From positions 1-64,000 of the forward strand of contig NZ_JAMBOX010000017.1 of NCBI RefSeq assembly GCF_023715785.1: 64,000 bases of DNA, given 5' to 3'. Below the pieces are notes generated by a model. It worked only from the letters and a program-made list of their open reading frames with translations, was not told the origin of the DNA and did not search any database. The DNA comes from Neobacillus niacini. GTDB lineage: Bacteria; Bacillota; Bacilli; Bacillales; Cytobacillaceae. The position numbers were made by a program, and so were the translations under genes. Positions 60,718 to 64,000 of this stretch are shown here, piece after piece (positions within the stretch are counted from its first letter, which is position 1; the number at the start of each line of letters is the position of its first letter).

Positions 60718-61919
60718 TATCTATTTCCTCCTTCCAGCCTTGCCTTCACCGCATCAACATCTTTATCCCCCCGGCCTGATAAGCAGACGACAATATTCTT
60801 GTCAGGCCCCATTTCTGCGGCCAATTTTAGCGCAAATGCAATCGCATGGGCGCTTTCAAGTGCAGGAATAATCCCCTCAACTTTCGATAACAACTGAAAG
60901 GCCTCGAGCGCATCCTCATCGGTAACCGAGCGGTAGGCAGCCCGGCCGCTCTCCTTTAAATAACTGTGTTCGGGACCGACTCCAGGATAATCTAGCCCGG
61001 CAGAAATAGAGTGGGCTTCCTGAATTTGTCCATCCTCATTTTGCAACAGGTACATTAAGGATCCGTGCAATACACCGGGGCTCCCCTTTGTCAATGATGC
61101 GGCATGAAATGCCGTTTCTACCCCCTGGCCGGCTGCTTCAACCCCGAATAGCTTTACCTCGTTATCTTCAATAAATGGGTAAAACATACCCATGGCATTG
61201 CTGCCGCCGCCAATGCAGGCTACGACTGCTTCCGGCAGCCGTCCATTCCGCGCCAGAAATTGCTGCTTTGTCTCGCTTCCGATCACACTTTGAAAATCGC
61301 GAACCATCATTGGGAATGGATGCGGCCCCATTACCGATCCCAATAGATAATGAGTATCATCGACATTGGCGACCCAATATCTTAATGCTTCATTGACCGC
61401 ATCTTTTAACGTTGCGCTCCCTGAGGTGACACTGACTACTTTCGCGCCTAACAGTTCCATGCGAAAGACATTGAGTGCCTGCCGTTTGATGTCCTCTTCA
61501 CCCATAAAAACAATGCATTCAAGGTTTAATAAGGCACAAACCGTTGCTGTTGCCACACCATGCTGACCCGCTCCGGTTTCCGCAACAATCTTGCGTTTCC
61601 CCATCTTGGTTGCAAGGAGTGCCTGGCCAATGGCATTATTGATTTTATGAGCCCCGGTATGATTTAAATCTTCCCGTTTCAAATAGATTTGGGCCCCTCC
61701 GGCATATTTGGTCAGGTTCTCAGCATAATAGAGCGGAGTCGCCCTGCCAACATATTCTTCTAACAGTCTCTTAAACTTAGATTGAAAAACCGGGTCGTTT
61801 TTTGCTTCTAAATACGCTTGTTCCAATTGAGTTACAGCCTTCATTAATGTTTCTGGTACAAATCTTCCGCCAAATATTCCAAAATGGCCAGTTTGATCAG
61901 GCAATGTATAGGTATTCAT
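60717..61919 (-). CDS. trpB: Tryptophan synthase beta chain
   Basis: The protein has 400 residues from ATG 61919 behind AGGAGG; the longer frame to 61958 is not supported. It is a PLP enzyme joining indole and serine. The PLP lysine lies in LNHTGAHKINNAIGQ, with the ETGAGQHGVATATVCALLNL loop and GGGSNAMGMFYPFI phosphate clamp. Length and motifs are intact. Confidence 0.95.
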   Translation of the reverse strand: MNTYTLPDQTGHFGIFGGRFVPETLMKAVTQLEQAYLEAKNDPVFQSKFKRLLEEYVGRATPLYYAENLTKYAGGAQIYLKREDLNHTGAHKINNAIGQALLATKMGKRKIVAETGAGQHGVATATVCALLNLECIVFMGEEDIKRQALNVFRMELLGAKVVSVTSGSATLKDAVNEALRYWVANVDDTHYLLGSVMGPHPFPMMVRDFQSVIGSETKQQFLARNGRLPEAVVACIGGGSNAMGMFYPFIEDNEVKLFGVEAAGQGVETAFHAASLTKGSPGVLHGSLMYLLQNEDGQIQEAHSISAGLDYPGVGPEHSYLKESGRAAYRSVTDEDALEAFQLLSKVEGIIPALESAHAIAFALKLAAEMGPDKNIVVCLSGRGDKDVDAVKARLEGGNR

Positions 61920-61932
61920 GATCAGTTTCCTC

Positions 61933-62541
61933 CTAGTCCATACTCTTCGCTTTCTCAATTAAAGCCTTTATTTTCACTAAGTCTTTAACCCCATCGGTTT
62001 CTACTCCCGAGCTTACATCCACCATATTTGGTCTAATCATTTTGATTGCTTCTGCCACATTATCTGTTGTTAACCCTCCGGCGAGGATTAGCTTTTTTTG
62101 ATTGATCAAGGCTGTGTTTACCTCACTCCAATCAAACGCCAGCCCATTTCCCCCACGGTATTTTCCCTTTGGGCCATCAAGCAAGATATACTCGCTTGGA
62201 AATGAGTTGAATCTAGCCAAATGATCATTCCCCTGAAAACTGATTGCTTTGATAACCGGCTTGGAAAGGGTCTCGCTAGATGCCGCTGGTTCATCACCAT
62301 GCAATTGAAGATGTGTAAGCCCGACAAAAGACGCAATCCGCTCCATTTCGGCCATTGATTCGTTAACAAACACCCCTACCTTAAAAACTTCTTTTGGCAA
62401 ATGGGCAACGATTTCTTTTGCTTTATCTTCACGAATTTTCCGTTTGCTATCGGCGAACACAAAGCCAATTGCATCAGCGCCGTAACGTGCTGCCGCCACC
62501 CCTGTTTCAATATCCATGATTCCGCATATTTTTACTTTCAT
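61933..62541 (-). CDS. trpF: Phosphoribosylanthranilate isomerase
   Basis: The 202-residue TIM barrel has the catalytic Cys in MKVKICGIMD and Asp in LLDGPKGKYRGGNGLAFDWS. Phosphate contacts are ILAGGLTTDNV and VDVSSGVETDGVKD. The start overlaps the trpC stop by four bases (ATGA), and trpB follows after a 13-base gap. Confidence 0.93.
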   Translation of the reverse strand: MKVKICGIMDIETGVAAARYGADAIGFVFADSKRKIREDKAKEIVAHLPKEVFKVGVFVNESMAEMERIASFVGLTHLQLHGDEPAASSETLSKPVIKAISFQGNDHLARFNSFPSEYILLDGPKGKYRGGNGLAFDWSEVNTALINQKKLILAGGLTTDNVAEAIKMIRPNMVDVSSGVETDGVKDLVKIKALIEKAKSMD

Positions 62542-63329
62542 CGCTTTGCTCCTTGTATTAATGGCAGACGAAAATCAGCGAATTTTTCTGCTAGGTGTTC
62601 ACTTTTCATCAATGCCTCACCGACCAAGATCCCATTTGCCCCGGCATTTCTTACCCGTATTGCATCGTCCCGGTGATGAATACCGCTTTCACTGATGAGA
62701 TAGGCTCCGGCCGCTTTTACTTCAGCAGCCAATTTTTCAGTCATTTCTAGTGAAACATGAAAGGTCTTTAAGTCCCGATTGTTAATGCCAATCAATTTAG
62801 CGCCCGTTTTGAGCGCAGAGGCCAATTCCTGCTGATTGTGAACCTCGACCAATACTTCCAGCCCGAGACCTTTTGCATATTGGTACAGCTCTTGTAAGGT
62901 CGTCTCATCAAGGGCAGCAACAATTAACAGGACGATATCAGCCCCATATGAGGCTGCCCGATCAATTTGCAATCGATCAATAATGAAGTCTTTACAAAGA
63001 ATGGGCAAACTAACTGATTCACGAACCATCGACAAATCAGAAAATGATCCCTTGAAAAAGGTGTGGTCCGTTAATACCGAAATCGCAGCCGCGCCGGCCT
63101 TTTCGTAGATTGCGGCTTGGACCCCGGGGGCGACACCATCATTAATAATCCCTTTCGATGGTGAGGCCCGCTTAAACTCAGCAATGATCGCCAGTTCTGA
63201 TGCCGTCCCCAGCTTTTTGATGAACGAACGTCGTGCAAAAACAGTTTCCTTGATTATGCTTTTTCTGTTCCTAAGTTCCTGTACCTCCTGCTTTTTCCGT
63301 TCAATAATCTTGTCTAAAATGGTTTCCAT
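62538..63329 (-). CDS. trpC: Indole-3-glycerol phosphate synthase
   Basis: The 263-residue TIM barrel has IIAEFKRASPSKGIIND (catalytic Lys), ILCKDFIIDRLQIDRAASYG, LEVLVEVHNQQEL (catalytic Glu) and IGINNRDLKTFHVSLE. The ATG at 63329 directly follows the trpD stop, with AGAGAGGCG inside the end of trpD as its ribosome site. Confidence 0.94.
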   Translation of the reverse strand: METILDKIIERKKQEVQELRNRKSIIKETVFARRSFIKKLGTASELAIIAEFKRASPSKGIINDGVAPGVQAAIYEKAGAAAISVLTDHTFFKGSFSDLSMVRESVSLPILCKDFIIDRLQIDRAASYGADIVLLIVAALDETTLQELYQYAKGLGLEVLVEVHNQQELASALKTGAKLIGINNRDLKTFHVSLEMTEKLAAEVKAAGAYLISESGIHHRDDAIRVRNAGANGILVGEALMKSEHLAEKFADFRLPLIQGAKR

Positions 63330-64000
63330 TCAGATCGCCTCTCTTTGCATCGCTTTTGATTTATCAACCAATGCAGTTAATTTTTCATAAGCGGCCCCGG
63401 AATCAATGATGTCCCGCGCTGCCTGAATCCCCTCCACAACATCACTGGCTTTGCCGGCGGTATAAATGCCAATCCCAGCATTTAGCAATACCGTATCTCT
63501 ATAAGCTCCGGTTTGGCCCCTTAAAACATTTAATAAAATCTCCGCATTCTCCTTGGCGTCGCCGCCTTTAATCGCACTGTTATCATAAACAGGCAAGCCA
63601 ACTTCTTCGGGGTGGAAGGTTTGATTTTTAATAATGCCATTGTCCAAAATGGTCAGATGGTTTTCGCCTTGGAGCGAGGCCTCATCCATAAATCCTGCTC
63701 CATTAAGGATAATTGCCCGTTTGCGGCCAAGCTGCTTTAAAACTTCGGCAAATACATTTAGTAAATCCCTACGATAAACGCCCAACAACTGGAAATCCAA
63801 GTCGATTGGATTTGTTAATGGACCGATAAAATTGAAAATGGTCGGGATTTTCAATTGCCTTCTGACGGTCATTACCTTTTTCAATTTAGGATGGACATGA
63901 GGTGCAAACAAGAAGGTAATCCCGATTTCCTGAAGCATTTCCTCCGTGCTTTCTTTTGGCAAATTTAGATTGATACCCAAATATTCAAGAACATCAGCAC
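63330..64000 (-). CDS. trpD: Anthranilate phosphoribosyltransferase, C-terminal part
   Basis: The frame is open to the window edge, so the N-terminus is missing (about 220 of 340 residues seen). FNFIGPLTNPIDLDFQLLGV is a TrpD signature, followed by ILNGAGFMDEASLQGENHLT with the conserved GxDE-like segment. It adds phosphoribose to anthranilate. Gene order trpD-C-F-B-A matches B. subtilis; trpE should lie just outside the window. Confidence 0.92.
   Translation of the reverse strand, partial: ADVLEYLGINLNLPKESTEEMLQEIGITFLFAPHVHPKLKKVMTVRRQLKIPTIFNFIGPLTNPIDLDFQLLGVYRRDLLNVFAEVLKQLGRKRAIILNGAGFMDEASLQGENHLTILDNGIIKNQTFHPEEVGLPVYDNSAIKGGDAKENAEILLNVLRGQTGAYRDTVLLNAGIGIYTAGKASDVVEGIQAARDIIDSGAAYEKLTALVDKSKAMQREAI

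Overview
The window comes from a low-GC, endospore-forming Bacillota chromosome, most likely a Bacillaceae species of the Bacillus/Neobacillus type (the genus is inference). The evidence is spore and sporulation genes (sspH, sda, racA, a YhcN/YlaJ-type lipoprotein), strong AGGAGG-type ribosome binding sites, and close homologues of B. subtilis NrnB, YclM, YkpA, YkuS, YhfH, YdjO and MprF. No rRNA, tRNA or CRISPR array was seen.

Layout. 0-3 kb: the end of an IS3-family element, a lipoprotein, and racA behind a RacA-like paralogue. 3-6.7 kb: acyltransferase, NrnB nanoRNase and an M50 peptidase. 6.8-10.3 kb: an osmolyte locus, opuFA-opuFB (permease fused to its binding protein), with two tandem operator-like palindromes and a convergent BusR-type (GntR + RCK_C) repressor. 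10.4-16 kb: accessory DNA with paralogous membrane proteins, repeats, small genes, and a LysR gene divergent from a tautomerase/carboxymuconolactone decarboxylase pair. 16-24.6 kb: aspartokinase, a Nudix enzyme, tyrosine catabolism (hppD, flavin reductase, hmgA) and a PF04392-type ABC transporter. 25-32.5 kb: a giant membrane protein, LTA synthase, small spore genes and a Ktr potassium-channel gating subunit.

32.6-41.5 kb is an anaerobic block. A NarK-type transporter fused to a PAS domain and a second narK with a perfect Fnr box are followed by a 52/104-bp palindromic tandem array, bracketed by two inverted copies of a dispersed element. Then comes a molybdenum formate dehydrogenase with an in-frame TGA exactly at the catalytic selenocysteine position and a bacterial SECIS-like hairpin directly after it. 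A PAS/PAS histidine kinase ends the block. 41.8-52.7 kb holds many small genes plus Sco, YkpA, Hsp20-like, ModB, a D,D-carboxypeptidase, MprF and a cupredoxin. 53-56 kb is pflB-pflA; 56-58.6 kb has YidC, a sporulation lipoprotein and Sda. 58.7-59.7 kb is mnmH (tRNA 2-selenouridine synthase). 59.9-64 kb is trpDCFBA, cut by the window end.

How it fits together: pyruvate formate-lyase makes formate, the probable selenoprotein FdhF oxidises it, ModB could feed molybdenum to its cofactor, and the NarK transporters imply nitrate as electron acceptor. FdhF and MnmH together suggest two separate uses of selenium. BusR and the Ktr subunit both carry RCK_C domains of the class known to bind c-di-AMP, which would tie osmolyte and potassium uptake to one signal. 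Gene starts were reset to the codon with the best ribosome binding site where the longest frame was not credible.
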